NCBI GenBank assembly: GCA_028673005.1
Contig: CM054113.1
Location: 213,767,504 to 213,831,503 of the forward strand
Length of the DNA stretch: 64,000 nucleotides
Reading direction: 5' to 3'
Source: Tanypteryx hageni
Lineage: Eukaryota; Arthropoda; Insecta; Odonata; Petaluridae
Part shown: in pieces, positions 12,313-24,048 of the stretch
Position numbering within the stretch: the first letter of the stretch is position 1
Layout of the letters: each line of letters opens with the position of its first letter
Notes under the pieces: generated by a model
The model's input: only the letters and a program-made list of their open reading frames with translations
Told to the model about the DNA's origin: nothing
Databases searched by the model: none
Translations under genes and position numbers: made by a program

Positions 12313-12458
12313 TAGATAGATAATCGTCTTTATTTTGGCGAAATTTAGACCATAAGGTACATTTAACCCTTCGTCAATATAATAAATATAAAAAATGGTA
12401 AAGTAAGATATTATATAATATGCATAACATAAACAGTATATACCTAAATCATACAGAG

Positions 12459-12514
<56 letters not shown>

Positions 12515-12581
12515 TAAGACAGATTAGAGATTGTGGGGAAAACCTAGGTAAAACAGGCATGTCCTCCCTAGTAAAACCCAC

Positions 12582-12623
12582 GCAGGAAAACACCCACTGA
12601 GAAGGGGGGTGTGAAAAACCTGC
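12582..12623 (-). promoter_or_regulatory. conserved 3' UTR hairpin of LINE A
   Basis: GCAGG (12582-12586) pairs with CCTGC (12619-12623), and ACACCC pairs with GGGTGT further in, separated by an A-rich internal loop. The same two stems recur in copy B at 57803-57845, although the surrounding 3' UTRs have diverged. LINE reverse transcriptases often recognise 3' UTR structure; that role here is inferred. Confidence 0.55.
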
Positions 12624-12926
12624 GAAAACCCTAGATAGTGTACATATGATAATATAGTAATACAACATTAAATAGAAAGGAGTATGTAAAGTGAGTGTTC
12701 GTATATACAGCATCGTTGTATACCGTCATAAAAAATACATATATAGGTATTAACGTAATGCAAACCAAGAAATATAATACAATAATTAGGCAGAATAAGA
12801 TGAAATATACTTGAAATATATACAATGAATATGGAGATTGTTGTTGGATCATGCATAACATAAGAAAGAGGGAAATGATATAAAATTACACATATGATAT
12901 AAAACAATACATAATAAAATAAAGGA

Positions 12927-13075
12927 ATACGAAATAGTATAAAACAATACAAAATGATATAAATCAGTATAAAATAGTATAAAACAATACAAAATGATAT
13001 AAATCAGTATAAAATAGTATGAAACAATACAGAATGATATAATACAATGAGAATTAGTATAAACACTATAACTTA
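12927..13075. repeat. 40-bp AT-rich tandem repeat in the LINE A 3' UTR
   Basis: About 3.5 copies of a 40-bp unit built from 10-bp subunits of the AAAATAGTAT type lie just 3' of the LINE coding region. Confidence 0.85.
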
Positions 13076-13214
13076 GTAGACACTAGACAATGAAAAGGTA
13101 ACAGTCGAAGGAGGCGTACATTTGAGAACTCGATAACCTGCGAAGAAATTAATTAATGTTCATTAAGTAAGGAAGAGTGAAGGAAGCCGTCTTGCAATAG
13201 GTAAGAAGAAAATG

Positions 13215-16200
13215 TTAAAGCTGACCTGAATTTTGGGCAGAGAACAGCAATTTAAAGTATTTATGTTTGAATATGTGGAGAGATGTTGCGTTTTGGAGGT
13301 CAGTGGGTAGGGCGTTCCAAAGTCTACAAGCTGTAACATGGAAGGATTTATTATAAATTTCCGTCCTGTGATGTGGGATCTGGAAGAGATTGGTGCCCCT
13401 AGTGTTGGCGTTGTGTACATAGTTCATTTGGGAAAATTTGGAGTTCAGATACTGTGGGTTTTGAAGAGTTATAATTCGGTAAAATAACGAGAGGAGGTGA
13501 AGACGTCTACGAGCTTCAGTGCGAAGCCAGCCTAACGTATATAGAGGTTGAGTGACATGGTCTCTCTTTTGGAGATCACAAATGAATCTTACGCAGGAAT
13601 TTTGTGCACGCTGCAATTTTAGAGATAGCTCGTTAGATAGATCTTGATAGACTGTATCGCAGTAATCGAGGTGAGGAAGGACAAGAGCGGTGATAAGTCG
13701 CTTGCGAAGGGAGAAATGGGTAATGCTTTTAATTCTTTTAAGTGAGTGAAGCGAACTGTTAATAGTATTACATATTTTAGTTATATGATCAGTTCAGGTC
13801 AATGTGTCGTTGAATACTAACCCGAGATTGGTTGCAGAGTTATTGAGCAGAATTGGGGGAAGTTCCGAGAAGTTTAGTGACGAGAGAAGTTTGGGATATC
13901 CAATAATAATAGACTGACTTTTTAAAGGATTAATTTTGAGGAAATTTACATTGCTCCATTTGGATAAGGAAGTGAGGTCATGGTTCATTTTACCAATGAT
14001 AAGAGGGAGATCAATAGAGCGAGAGTGCATATAGATTTGGAGATCATCAGCATAAAGGTGGTATTTACAATGAGCAAGCTGAGAAGATATATCATTAATG
14101 TACAGAGAAAAGAGCAGTGGCCCGAGGGTGGAGCCTTTTGGTACGCCACGTGTCACTTTAATCCATCTTGAGGAATGATTGTCAGTTACGACCTTTTGAT
14201 GGGGATCATTCAGGTAAGAACTAATTAAGTTTAGGGAATCTGAGGAGAAGTTCATGAGACGCAGTTTGGTTAGAAGTATGTTTACATCTACAGAGTCAAA
14301 AGCTTTACTAAAGTCAAGAAGAGTCATGATAGTGACTTCTCTTTTGTCCATTGCTAATCTGATATCGTCAGTGATTTTGAGGAGTGCTGTGGTAGTGCTG
14401 TGTGATTTTCGGAATCCTGATTGTAGAGAATCGAGGATATTATTTCTAATTAGATAATATGTGATTTGTTCATGTAAAACCTTTTCAAATGCCTTTGATA
14501 ATACAGGAAGTAAACTGATGGGCCGAAAGTCGGTTATGTCAGAAGTAAGACTTTTCTTAGGTATGGGACGGACTATGGCGAGTTTCCATTGCGATGGGAA
14601 TTTGTTTTGCATAAGCGACCAATTGAATATATGAGTGACGACGGGTGGAACTAGATGAATAATCTTATGAAGGAAAACTATTGGAATTTCGTCAGCACCT
14701 TGTGCTCTGGACTTGATTTCACGTAAACATTTCAGTACTTCCAGCTGAGTTACAGGAGAAAATTGGAATGGTGGTGATGCTGTGGCGGGAGGAGTGTGTT
14801 GAAGTAGGTGGTGTACGTGATTCTGTTTCATTTCGTTGTCATCAGGAGTTGGGGGAGTGGTGAATAGAGTGTTTAGTGTATTAAGGCAAATATGAGGAGG
14901 AATTTGTGTATCCTTAGATTTTCCAATACCAAATAATTTTAAGTTACTCCATAGAGCAGATTGTGAAGAATTTGGACGGGACAGTGAATGAATGTACCGA
15001 GTTTTAGAGTTTCTGATAAGTTGATTAGTTTTATTTCTTAGTTTTTTAAATTGGTTGAATGAGATCTGTGATTTTGTATTTTTGAAAATGCGGAAGGCAT
15101 TGTCACGTCTCTTCATTATCAGTTTGATGTCTGTTGTGAGCCATGGTGCATGGGGCTTAGAGACTCTTTTAGTCTTTAGTGGAGCGTGAGTGTTGATTAA
15201 TGACTGTGCAAAATTGTTGAAAGGCTCAACCTTGTCGTTAATGTCGTCCATATATTCAATAGAATACCAAGGCATGGCAGACGCGTCAGCAATTAACTTT
15301 TCATTGTTGATTTTTTTGAAGTCCCTATAGGTGATATATTTTTGCTTGTAAGTTGGGCACCTTATTGAATATGCAATGTATATTATGTCATGTGCGGAGA
15401 TTCCAGGAACAGAGAGTTGGCCATGCGCGAGAACCTTGTCAGGATTGGCGGTAACGGCTAAATCAATTAGGGTAGAAGAAGAAGGAGTATGGTGAGTTGC
15501 ATTTAGCGGTAGAATACTAAGGCCTAAAGAGTTGAAAGAGTTATATAAATATGTCGAATCAGCGTTTGGTGCGAGTATATTGGCATTAAAATCGCCAGTA
15601 ATTATTAAATGATTGCAATCGTTAATGTGATTAGAAATGACTTCATCAATATCGGATAGATGGCCAATTTTGGGTGGACGGTAGACAATACCGAAAAGTA
15701 TTTTCTGTGAATAGATTTTCAATTCAAGAAAGAGAAATTCGGGTCTTTTGCTGTAATTACATTTGCTACTTTCAATAAATTTAATTGAAATATCGTTTCT
15801 TACATATATTCCGACACCGCCGCCGCCTTTGCCAACGCGATCGTTGCGGTAAAGTTTATAACCGTCAATGTTAGCAGTAGTGGAAGACATAGATGGTTTC
15901 AACCAGGTCTCAGCAATAGCGATGATGTGTACTTTATTGTTAGGTAGGATACCACGGAGTTCTTCGATATGTGCTGTTAAGCTTTGAGCATTTAAATATA
16001 AGATCTGGAGAGAGCGTGGAAAGAGCTTAAACTGTTCAAATAGAATGGCCTTTGTATTGGAATTGCAATATGAGGATAAGCTTTTATTAGTGATAGGGAG
16101 AAGATTATAAGATGCGGAACCAGGAGATACGTATGGGTAGAATTCAGAGGCATTTGGGTCTAAGGAAGGACGCGGTTGAGTTAAGGAAGGAATGAAATCA

Positions 16201-16268
16201 GGAGCATGTGTGTTAAAGTAGGTACGGATTGTGGCTGGATGTATAGCAGGTAGTGAGGGGGGTGGGTA
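13215..16268 (-). pseudogene. LINE A ORF2: endonuclease-reverse transcriptase with one in-frame stop
   Basis: The frame encodes the endonuclease and polymerase of a LINE, which nick the target and copy the RNA into it. Counting from the Met at 15902, the endonuclease core includes GDFNAN (residues 103-108) and SAHD (169-172). In the usual SDH motif the middle residue is Asp; here it is Ala. RT motifs follow: FRPISLL (459-465), SGFRKSHST (495-503), LDFSKAFD (529-536), GVPKGSTLGPLLF (586-598) and YADD (617-620). Upstream of 15902 the same frame is open through LNAQS and AETWL to the junction at 16268. A single TGA at 13794-13796 interrupts it after residue 702. Translation continues in the same frame to the natural stop at 13215-13217, through a C-terminal region shared with copy B (HNxNTRG, SKSF.VTACRLWN). 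Overall it is close to intact. Confidence 0.9.
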
Positions 16269-16350
16269 GAGAGATGGAGAGAGAGAAATTGAGAGAGAGG
16301 GATGGAGGGAGAGGGATAAGAAGGGAGAGGGATGGAAGGAGGCGGCGAGA
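16268..16350. repeat. GA minisatellite, right flank of LINE A, with target duplication
   Basis: GAGAGATGGAGAGA and GGGATGGAGGGAGA units continue here. 16268-16294 is identical to 12286-12312, including an internal AAATT that is unusual for the array and makes a chance match unlikely. Confidence 0.85.
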
Positions 16351-18145
16351 GAATGGGAAAAAAATCACGGTTGAAATAAAAAACATTCGACTTGGAATCG
16401 TGATAGAATTAAAGCGCTGCAATTTAGAAACAATTGCTATAAAAATGACTTTCATTTCCAATTCTTACGTACGACTTTGAGTTATATTTGTTACTATCAT
16501 TATTGGATTTTCATTTTGCTTTGGCCGCATAACAATAACTAAACAAATCAATAGCAGTACAAATGACGCCTGGAATAATTTGAAACGCGAGTAATATCAG
16601 CAGTGATCTTTTACAAGAGAGACTTATTTTAGGAAAAATAATGTAGCCAGTCCTACCCCAAGGTTATTATTTTATAAAATATAATAGTTCATCAGCTGAA
16701 TGCATCATTTATGAGTAATTCTTGGAACTTGGCGTTCATGTTTCCGGTTCGGTGTAAAAAGTAAATGATATATATTGATAACGTAATTAAAACCCATGGG
16801 ATAATTGCTCAATAATTGATAAATACGTTTTTAGAATGCTAAATGTTATGGACTAATATTTTTAAATAATGATAAAACTCTACTTGTACCCGAAAATAAA
16901 ATGAAATTTATTATTTCCATGAAGTTTAACGAAGTATTTTTTATTTCAATTCAGATTTCCAGTCTATAAAACTGCAGTTTTATAAATAATTTTCTAATTT
17001 TGTACATCATCTAGTATACGTTGAGACGGTTTTATAATTTTAAGGTTTTCGAATTGTTGCAAACCCCCCCACGTAAAATCGACAAAAATATTATACGTTC
17101 AATTTCAACAATAACGTATCAAGGATATTAAAATGCTTTCTTTGCTCTATAATATCAAATCCCAATCCGACTCTCTTTGGCAGGTTGACAGTGTTCTTTT
17201 GCATCCTGATTATGTTCTGAGACGCTTAAAATCGCGTTTCCTATCAACAGTAACTCTATTTATTCGGTTGCCATCTTTCTATACGTATATAGGAACATTA
17301 GGAATAACTTTGACGTTGGTTTTGTTTTATTTACTACCATTTGTGCATAAGTATACTGGTGCTCACTTAATATTCTAAGATTCAACTTGGTATTCGCCAC
17401 ATTGAAAGGGTTGCTTGCGCACCTTTATCATAAACTAACAAAGTGAGTGGATTTTCTATTCATTTCTGTTCCCAGTGTCATCACAGTTACTGCGCTCAGT
17501 CCTTCGGAAGTGGCGCTCAATCTGTTCATGTTCCCGTTATATCCCGCAAGAGTAAGCTAACGCAGTCACGGAATTCCCCCTCATCTCTGCCGGCTGACCG
17601 GGTACGTGTGCTTTCTCCTGTCTGTTCTTGTGCAAGCGTGCGTTTGTGGATGCACGCACGTAATGAACGGATCGGTGAATGTAATACGATAGTTGGTCGG
17701 GTTGGCGTGGGGTTGCCGTGTGTGATCGTGTCAGAAAGTTTGTGCGAACGGAACTTAAAGCTAATAAGTTATAAAAAGAGAAGGTTCGCGTAGAAGGTGC
17801 TGAGATCTTCAGTTATATTTTTGCCTGCAGCCTCTTGAAAAGTTGCTGTAAGAGAAATCCGTAAATATGAATAACTTTTTAGACAAAATTTCAGTGCTCA
17901 CAAATAACCTATTTTGAAAGAAATTAATGGTATGTTTCATTTTTATAAATCATTTCGTGTCTTATAAATCAATAAAAAAGCTCTCGTAAATTACTTAAAG
18001 AGAGACGTTCCATAAAGGCGCGGTGAGAGTGTCATACGTGACCCCAATGAGTTATTTAGCGAGAACCTGGTCCTGGTCCTTCTTCTAATGCAAGCAAAAA
18101 TTATGAAAGGAGCAAACGTGAATTTTTAGTGAAAAATTTCCTGAG
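16351..18145. other. intergenic; moderately CpG-rich patch 17470-17790
   Basis: The stretch is mostly AT-rich. The patch at about 17470-17790 is richer in CG dinucleotides and carries a 116-codon open frame (17443-17793, plus strand) with no domain. It could be 5' untranslated sequence of the candidate exon that follows, but this is speculation. Confidence 0.35.
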
Positions 18146-18169
18146 ATGTCTGCACGGATAAAGGTAAGC
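18146..18169 (+). other. candidate first coding exon ending in a splice donor
   Basis: ATG at 18146 opens six codons (Met-Ser-Ala-Arg-Ile-Lys) that end exactly at a consensus donor, AAG|GTAAGC, with the junction at 18163/18164. The upstream 700 bp include a CpG-richer stretch. No downstream exon could be paired by eye, so this may be chance. Confidence 0.2.
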
Positions 18170-19920
18170 ATAAAAGGTAACTACACATCACATCAACAAC
18201 GTACTAGTTCCTGCTTCACATAAAACATGTAGGAATACTGCATTAAATCCTGCAAAAAACAGTGCTATATAGTGAGTTTTTCTATATTGTATTTGACGAT
18301 ACCATCAACTCTCTGCTATGAATAAATCGTTTTGTTCAATCTCTCATTATTCTTCCGTTTAATTTCAAATCCATGAAAAGCATAAGAGATATTTATCAGG
18401 GATACTTCGCTGAATTAAAGCCATTTTGATGATAGTCGAACTAATCTGTAAATGGCAGAGATCAATTTTTTGGTGAATAAAGAACAAAATATTCCCTACA
18501 AAATTTAAGACGACTAGGATATAATCATTAAAACTTTAAAGATGTAAGGAATTCTTGAAATATACTGCCCTAAAAGGAACAACATCCTCCAAATGTAAGA
18601 TACTGCTTACGATTTTGAGCAAATATATTACTGTACATATAAATTAAAAATAATTTTTCACTTTTTTAATATCTAAAACAAATTAATTTTCACGGTAAAA
18701 TAATACAGATATCACCCCATCCAACGTCATTTTAATCTGTGAGGTTGGTTCAATATAATCGTTGCATTCTATAAATACCAAACCATTGTTAGATTTATAA
18801 AAATTCCGCATTTAATTTTTTGAAAATCCGTTTTTATACAAGAATAAATCGATTAACTTTGTGTTTGATGTACAATACAAGCAAAACAAAACTTTATCGA
18901 TTTCTTGCGCTTGAAGGGGATAGGTTCAAAAATCTTATGAAGTACTTGATGCTACTATCTGTAAGGATAGGTGGGTGTTCTAAATTGTCAAACCAAAATT
19001 AATTAAATGTCAATATATGCGTCAAAACATACTTATTTTCCTAAAAAAGATTTCAGTTATATATGACGCATTTTTTATAATTTTAAATCTATGAAACACA
19101 AACTTCAGCCCCTGGCATATAGTAACGAACCTAATTCCCATTATGCACGACACATTTCATGCCTGTCTATTGGGGAAAATGCAGGTACTCGCCCCTGATG
19201 GCGGCAATTTTAGGCACGCAGAAAATTATGAACATCTGCAGCAGCCAATTCAGTAGTATAACAATCCTACGACAAAACTAACGCAATTTGCACTTTCGAT
19301 AAAAAACGTATTCAGGGATTTGCATGTAAAAACCACCAGATTATTTTTAGAATTTGAAATTTTCGTGTCCCGTTGAATTAGGAGAGGGGCGTGGTCGAAA
19401 TTCGGATCTTCTCCTGGCCGGAAAAACAAAAAAAGAGCGCCTTTAAAGCTCTACCCACCTCCATGACATTTTCCCCATCGCCATTCCAAATTAACTACCT
19501 CGCTGTTTCTTCTGCCGAAAGAGCCTTCTGACGTCACTCCCACCAACCATGTTTTCTTCCTCCTACCCACCACCGGAGTCTCAGATTATTTCTGAATTTC
19601 CTTGTTTTTTCGTATAACTTTTATACATTTCTTCATTCCCTTTATAAGTGTATGTATATTATGAAATATAGCCTTTCCAAGCACAATTTTATCAAAATAT
19701 GTACACTTTAGATTTTTGCTTTTCAAACAATATTGATTATAAAACCATAAAAATGGATGAATTGCTGTGAAATTTCCTATTAGGAAATGTAGGAGAAAAG
19801 ATATAAAAAATACAAAATGAAGATTGTGAATGATTATTTTAATTTATTCATAAATGGTAAAGTAAACAAAGGAAAACTACCAATGGAAATATTTTCCAAT
19901 ATTTTTACAAAGTAAATTTT
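18170..19920. other. intergenic, nothing recognised
   Basis: The sequence is AT-rich. A TGACGTCAC site (CRE-type palindrome) occurs near 19530-19540. I see no gene. Confidence 0.45.
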
Positions 19921-19921
19921 A

Positions 19922-20081
19922 AATATTGAAAAAAGAACTTTGTTGTTTCCACAAAATTTAATTTAAAAACGATCGGTCTCACTACGATCATCAGCATCAT
20001 CAGGTTTCACTACGATCGTAGTGAAACCGGTCGTTTTTTAAATTAAATTTTGTGGAAACCACAAAGTTCTTTTTTCAATAT
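19922..20081. mobile_element. palindromic (foldback) element with GATCGTAGTGAAACC core
   Basis: The left arm (19922-19989) and right arm (20012-20081) are reverse complements with about three mismatches. They read through TTGAAAAAAGAACTTTG, TTTCCACAAAATTTAATTT and the GATCGTAGTGA core. The loop contains CATCATCAG and part of the arm again, so the centre is rearranged. The element is non-coding. The core words CTGATGA and GAAACCGGTC occur in it, but not in an order that folds as a hammerhead. Confidence 0.6.
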
Positions 20082-22074
20082 GAGTAAATTCCACAGAGTT
20101 GAGCCTGACTACATTACTGATAAATTTTAAATATTTAAAAATTTTCCATAATTTCTAATTTTGAACAGGTCTATGAAAAAACCTTCTAACAATAAATACG
20201 CTTACAAAAATACAATAACGACAGCATTTTGTGAATCAATACCCTGAATAAAGAAAATCGATAAGTTATAGATTAAAATTAAAATACAAATCTTTATTGT
20301 GCACAATGAAATTGTCAAAAAACGTTTCAAAATCTGGTAATCTTAGACATACCTTCCTTTTGTTGTTACATGTTTTATTATTATATTTAAAATCTGTTTG
20401 AAACTTTTCAAAGCTATCATGAATTCAAAATAAAATTCATAAATTGACAATTTAGTTGTGTTGAAAAATTACTCAACTTGAATAATTCCTTCGTATTTAG
20501 CATCATCATCCTATTTTACATAATTTCAACGCATACTCTCAGCCTTGAACATTATCCATTACCCGCTGAAATATCCCCATAAATACCTTTGCAACCACAC
20601 CCCCATGTCACATCTCGGCGCCCGTCATTTTTCGTTTGCTCTTCCGATGCACACAGCCCTCTCCACTACTCTCTCATTTCCTTCTCCGCCGACCTTTTGT
20701 CAACTGTTCGAGGCACATATCCGCCACCGTGACAAGTGGGCGTTGCTGTCACCTTCTCTCTCGCGCCCTCTCCTCTCTCTAAACTCTTTAAAAATTTTCA
20801 TGCTCTACCTCTCGTTTAAATTACATCACAAAAAGTTTCTGCAGGGAAAAAAACCTGGAAAATTCTATTTTCGTTCTCCTCCGTAATAGAAAAAACAAGT
20901 TGAGTGTTATTCATATAAATTTATAAAATTACCGTTTTTCTTCTGTTATTAAATTCAGTAATATTTGGTTTAATTTGCTATGGAGATTTCTCCCGTTAAC
21001 CTAATTGTCGAACATGAAAATTTTCAATTTGATCACCGTAATGAGTAAATTTAGTTTAGCATATTTTTTGTGGTTATACCGCAACGTATTTGGTCATTGT
21101 TTGTACGTGGCATCAACGTGAAAATGTACGCTCAAAATTTCAGCTATCCATCTTTTATACCTTCAGAGACATTAATATTTTAATGGGTCCTTATCCGATT
21201 TTGTATGTTTTTAAGCACTCAAATCTAAAGAAAAAATGGCAGCAATACAAAAATCTACCCACCGAGTTTTAACTCTCTATCGTTTACATTTTCTTCAAAG
21301 TTTTAATTTAAGCAAGAGCACATACCGACGACAAAAATGAAGCTACGAAGCAAAGTTCCAAAAACTTTTCAGTCACAAAAATCACCATAAAATTATGTTG
21401 GTAGCCTTTATTGATATTCACATAAAAATTCTCTCTCTTAGAATTTCTCATGTATTTAATCGATGGCTAATACTTATTATATGCGACTTTCTGCACTTCT
21501 GTAGGAGGCAAATTTCTCAAAGAAAAGCTTGATAAGAGATACCATTTCCTCTTTTTAAGCTGATGCAGACGAATTTTCAGGCGTGTGGAAAATATCAACA
21601 CCTTAAAATGTTTAGGGAAGATCCGGGAGAGGGATCGGAATTCCCTTGAAAGGAAGAATGTTTGGAGAAAGAATTAGGCTGCAAGTGAGCCAAGTGGACG
21701 ATGAAATGAGATGGAAAACGCGAGTTTTGGAGAATGTAATGAATCGGTGAAATTTGGCAGGGGATGTTCGTGGCATTTGTTTACATATAGTTAATTACGA
21801 TGGCCTTAAATACATTGCTGTATGGACTCTTGTTTGTGATGTTGTTATAGTTGATAAATCCCTGCAAATTGGCTCGAGCGCTTCGATCTACTTAAAAAAT
21901 TTATATTACTTCTATGCAGCAAATTTAAAGCAGAACAGCCTTTATAGGCCTTAAACAAAGGAGATATACCACGTAAATAAAATTCGACAGCGGAGCTAAA
22001 CATTTCCACCGAAATTTATAATTATTATGTTAAAAATTTACGTATATACCTAACAATGAGGTGCAAAAGGGAGT
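20082..22074. other. intergenic, nothing recognised
   Basis: This is AT-rich sequence. Open frames at 20545-20886 and 21754-21954 lack domains. Confidence 0.45.
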
Positions 22075-22617
22075 TCACCATCGGTTTCGGTAGGTTTTTG
22101 GCTCGCTCAACCCAATCTTTGGTCCAAGGCCTTTTTCTTCATCTTCTCATATGGATCTCCTTTTAAAATCCAATACTATTTTCTCTTCCTACCTCTTCTC
22201 CTTCTTTCTATCATACTCCCTTCTATGAAATCTTTCAACAGACTGTTAATTTTGAAATCTGACCAACCTATCTTTCTTCACCATGTTACTATAAATAAGG
22301 TCCTATTTTCCGATGCATCCTCTTTTGTTTTACTCTGAATCCAACTAATTCTTTGCAATACACGACATACTCATATCTCAAAGCCTCCAATCTGCTCACA
22401 ATCATTTCTCATAGTCAATGTGTCAAGCCCATATAATTCTATATTCCATATCAAAATTGCTAATAACCTTTTTTGAATATCTCTATTCAAGCTGTCCGTC
22501 AACAACTCTCGTCGTCTAAAATATGCCTTCATTGCTCTTGCTATTTTAGTACTCATCTCTTTAGTCCTTCCATATTGAGTCCGAATACTATCTCAATTGG
22601 TAAAATATAGTCGAATA
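22075..22617 (-). pseudogene. RTE-like LINE RT C-terminal fragment (decayed)
   Basis: The minus-strand frame 22371-22556 reads KIARAMKAYFRRRELLTDSL, then KRLLAILIWNIELYGLDTLT. This matches the thumb and C-terminal region of RTE-type endonuclease-RT proteins, usually IAMAK...RKR and LYGxETWT. After a stop the homology continues at lower coordinates in the same direction (LLKDFIEGSMIERRRRGRKR, then YEKMKKKALD). Upstream, DSIRTQYGRTKEM also fits. The fragment has lost the endonuclease and the catalytic RT motifs and holds several stops. It ends next to the TIR element at 22621. Confidence 0.7.
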
Positions 22618-22620
22618 GCC

Positions 22621-23274
22621 ACAGGATAGGTCGCCAGACACTCCCCCTACCCCTTCCCCCCGTGACGTCATGTGGACACGGTTTGGTCCCAAGTAAAGGC
22701 TAAATTGAAGTCTACCCCCTCCCCCTCCCTCCCCCTTCCACTACCCCACTTCCTTCTCCCTCTCCCCCATCAGTCACGTGACCCGTCATGTGGCCACGGT
22801 TTGTTCCCAAACCATGGTTATGGTGAAGTCCACCCCCTCCCCAAGCACCCCTCCCTTCCCCTTCCCCCTTCTCCTCCTCAGTCACGTGACTATGACTCAC
22901 TTAGAGGCGGCATAGTCCCCGCTAAGCCGCTAAGCCCTGACTGGTTTGGGACAGCCTAAATTCCCTTACCTAAATCCCTATTCCTCCATCCGCTCACGTG
23001 ACGCCATAGTACGCTGAATTTGAAAGTCGAAAATGTTCCTCCCTGTCACATGCGTGTGACGAATAGCCTTCGCATGGGATGGCCAAGGTTCGAATCCTAC
23101 GTCCTCTAAAACGCGCCCCAGGAATTTCCAGGGTTGGTTAAGGTTCGAATCTTTCGGCGTCTCAGGCGGTCTATTTACCCGAATCATCGCCTGTGAAGCG
23201 CGTCCGGGACCAAACCGTTTCCACATGACGTCACGGGGGGAGGGGTAGGGGGAGTGTCTGGCGGCCTATCCTGT
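22621..23274. mobile_element. non-autonomous DNA transposon with about 70-bp terminal inverted repeats
   Basis: The left TIR (22621-22690) and right TIR (23206-23274) are reverse complements with few differences. They start ACAGGATAGG and include CCAGACACTCCCCCTACC, TGACGTCATGTGG and GGTTTGGTCCC. Inside, a unit of roughly 110 bp containing GTCACGTGAC, a Cs-and-Ts run and GTGAAGTC...ACCCCCTCCCC is repeated about twice. Two B-box-like words, GGTTCGAATC, lie near 23088 and 23139. There is no coding sequence. I could not see a clear target duplication, and the superfamily is unknown. Confidence 0.75.
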
Positions 23275-24048
23275 ATCCACTGTAACATTGACCTGTGATT
23301 TTATCGGCTCTTGGTGTATCTCATGATTTCATTTTTCCTTCTATTAATTGATATCTCGAATGAATCTGCTTTTTCATTTAAGGAGTTAACTAGCATCTCT
23401 ATGCCCCTTTAGTAATTTCTCACTCACGCTTTGTTATCTGCAAATCTGATTCCTACCTCAACTTTGTATATTCAAATCGATGAGTTATATTAATACTATA
23501 AGGAGGAGATTTTGTATTTCTTTTTCAAAATCATTCTTTCTACATGGGAGTGCTGATAAAATTACTTAATCTCAGCTTTAATGTTTTCATTAGGTATTCC
23601 TCCGATTCTTTAATTCTTTATGTCTCCCTAAGGCCCTGGCTTTTAGCCTGTGGGGCGTACTCTTCTAGGAGGCGTATGAGAATTCCAGGGAGGCGCGAAG
23701 CATTTTGGAAAACATCAGTTTTTACCTCAAATTTCCATCTTTCATATATTATTATTGCTGTTTATTTCTCATGCTTTAATATATTTATATTTTTATAAGT
23801 ACTTAGATGATATAAATTAATTAAATTCTTTCCCTTGCTTAAGCATCAAGTTTATATGTTGATTCTCACGTATTTTAGAATGCAAATTAAAAATACCCGA
23901 CAATCTTTTCGATGGTAATCTATTGGAGGAAATAAAGGTTTCTGGGATCTAATTCGAGACTCTTATCTGAAATTTTTGATTTTTCCGGGTTATTACCTAG
24001 TATCACTGACTGACAGACTAACTCAATAAAAGGTCGACAATAATAGCG
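23275..24048. other. intergenic, nothing recognised
   Basis: AT-rich sequence without a supportable feature. Confidence 0.45.

Larger units (their letters stand above)
12313..16267 (-). mobile_element. LINE (non-LTR retrotransposon) copy A inserted in a GA minisatellite
   Basis: The element is 3.95 kb, minus strand, with its 3' end at 12313. The 3' end carries a short (TATC)n tail, and the sense strand reads AAATAAAGACG just before the tail. Exact 27-bp direct repeats at 12286-12312 and 16268-16294 flank it and read as the target duplication. It encodes an APE-type endonuclease and a reverse transcriptase and no RNase H that I can see. The frame is still open at the 5' junction and no Met precedes the endonuclease, so the 5' end is probably truncated. 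The 3' UTR holds a hairpin (12582-12623), a (TA)n run (12463-12509) and a 40-bp tandem repeat (12927-13075). Clade: jockey/CR1-group, not resolved. Confidence 0.9.

Noticed and set aside
23080..23150. tRNA genes from two B-box words inside the TIR element
   Set aside because: No acceptor or anticodon stem can be formed around either.
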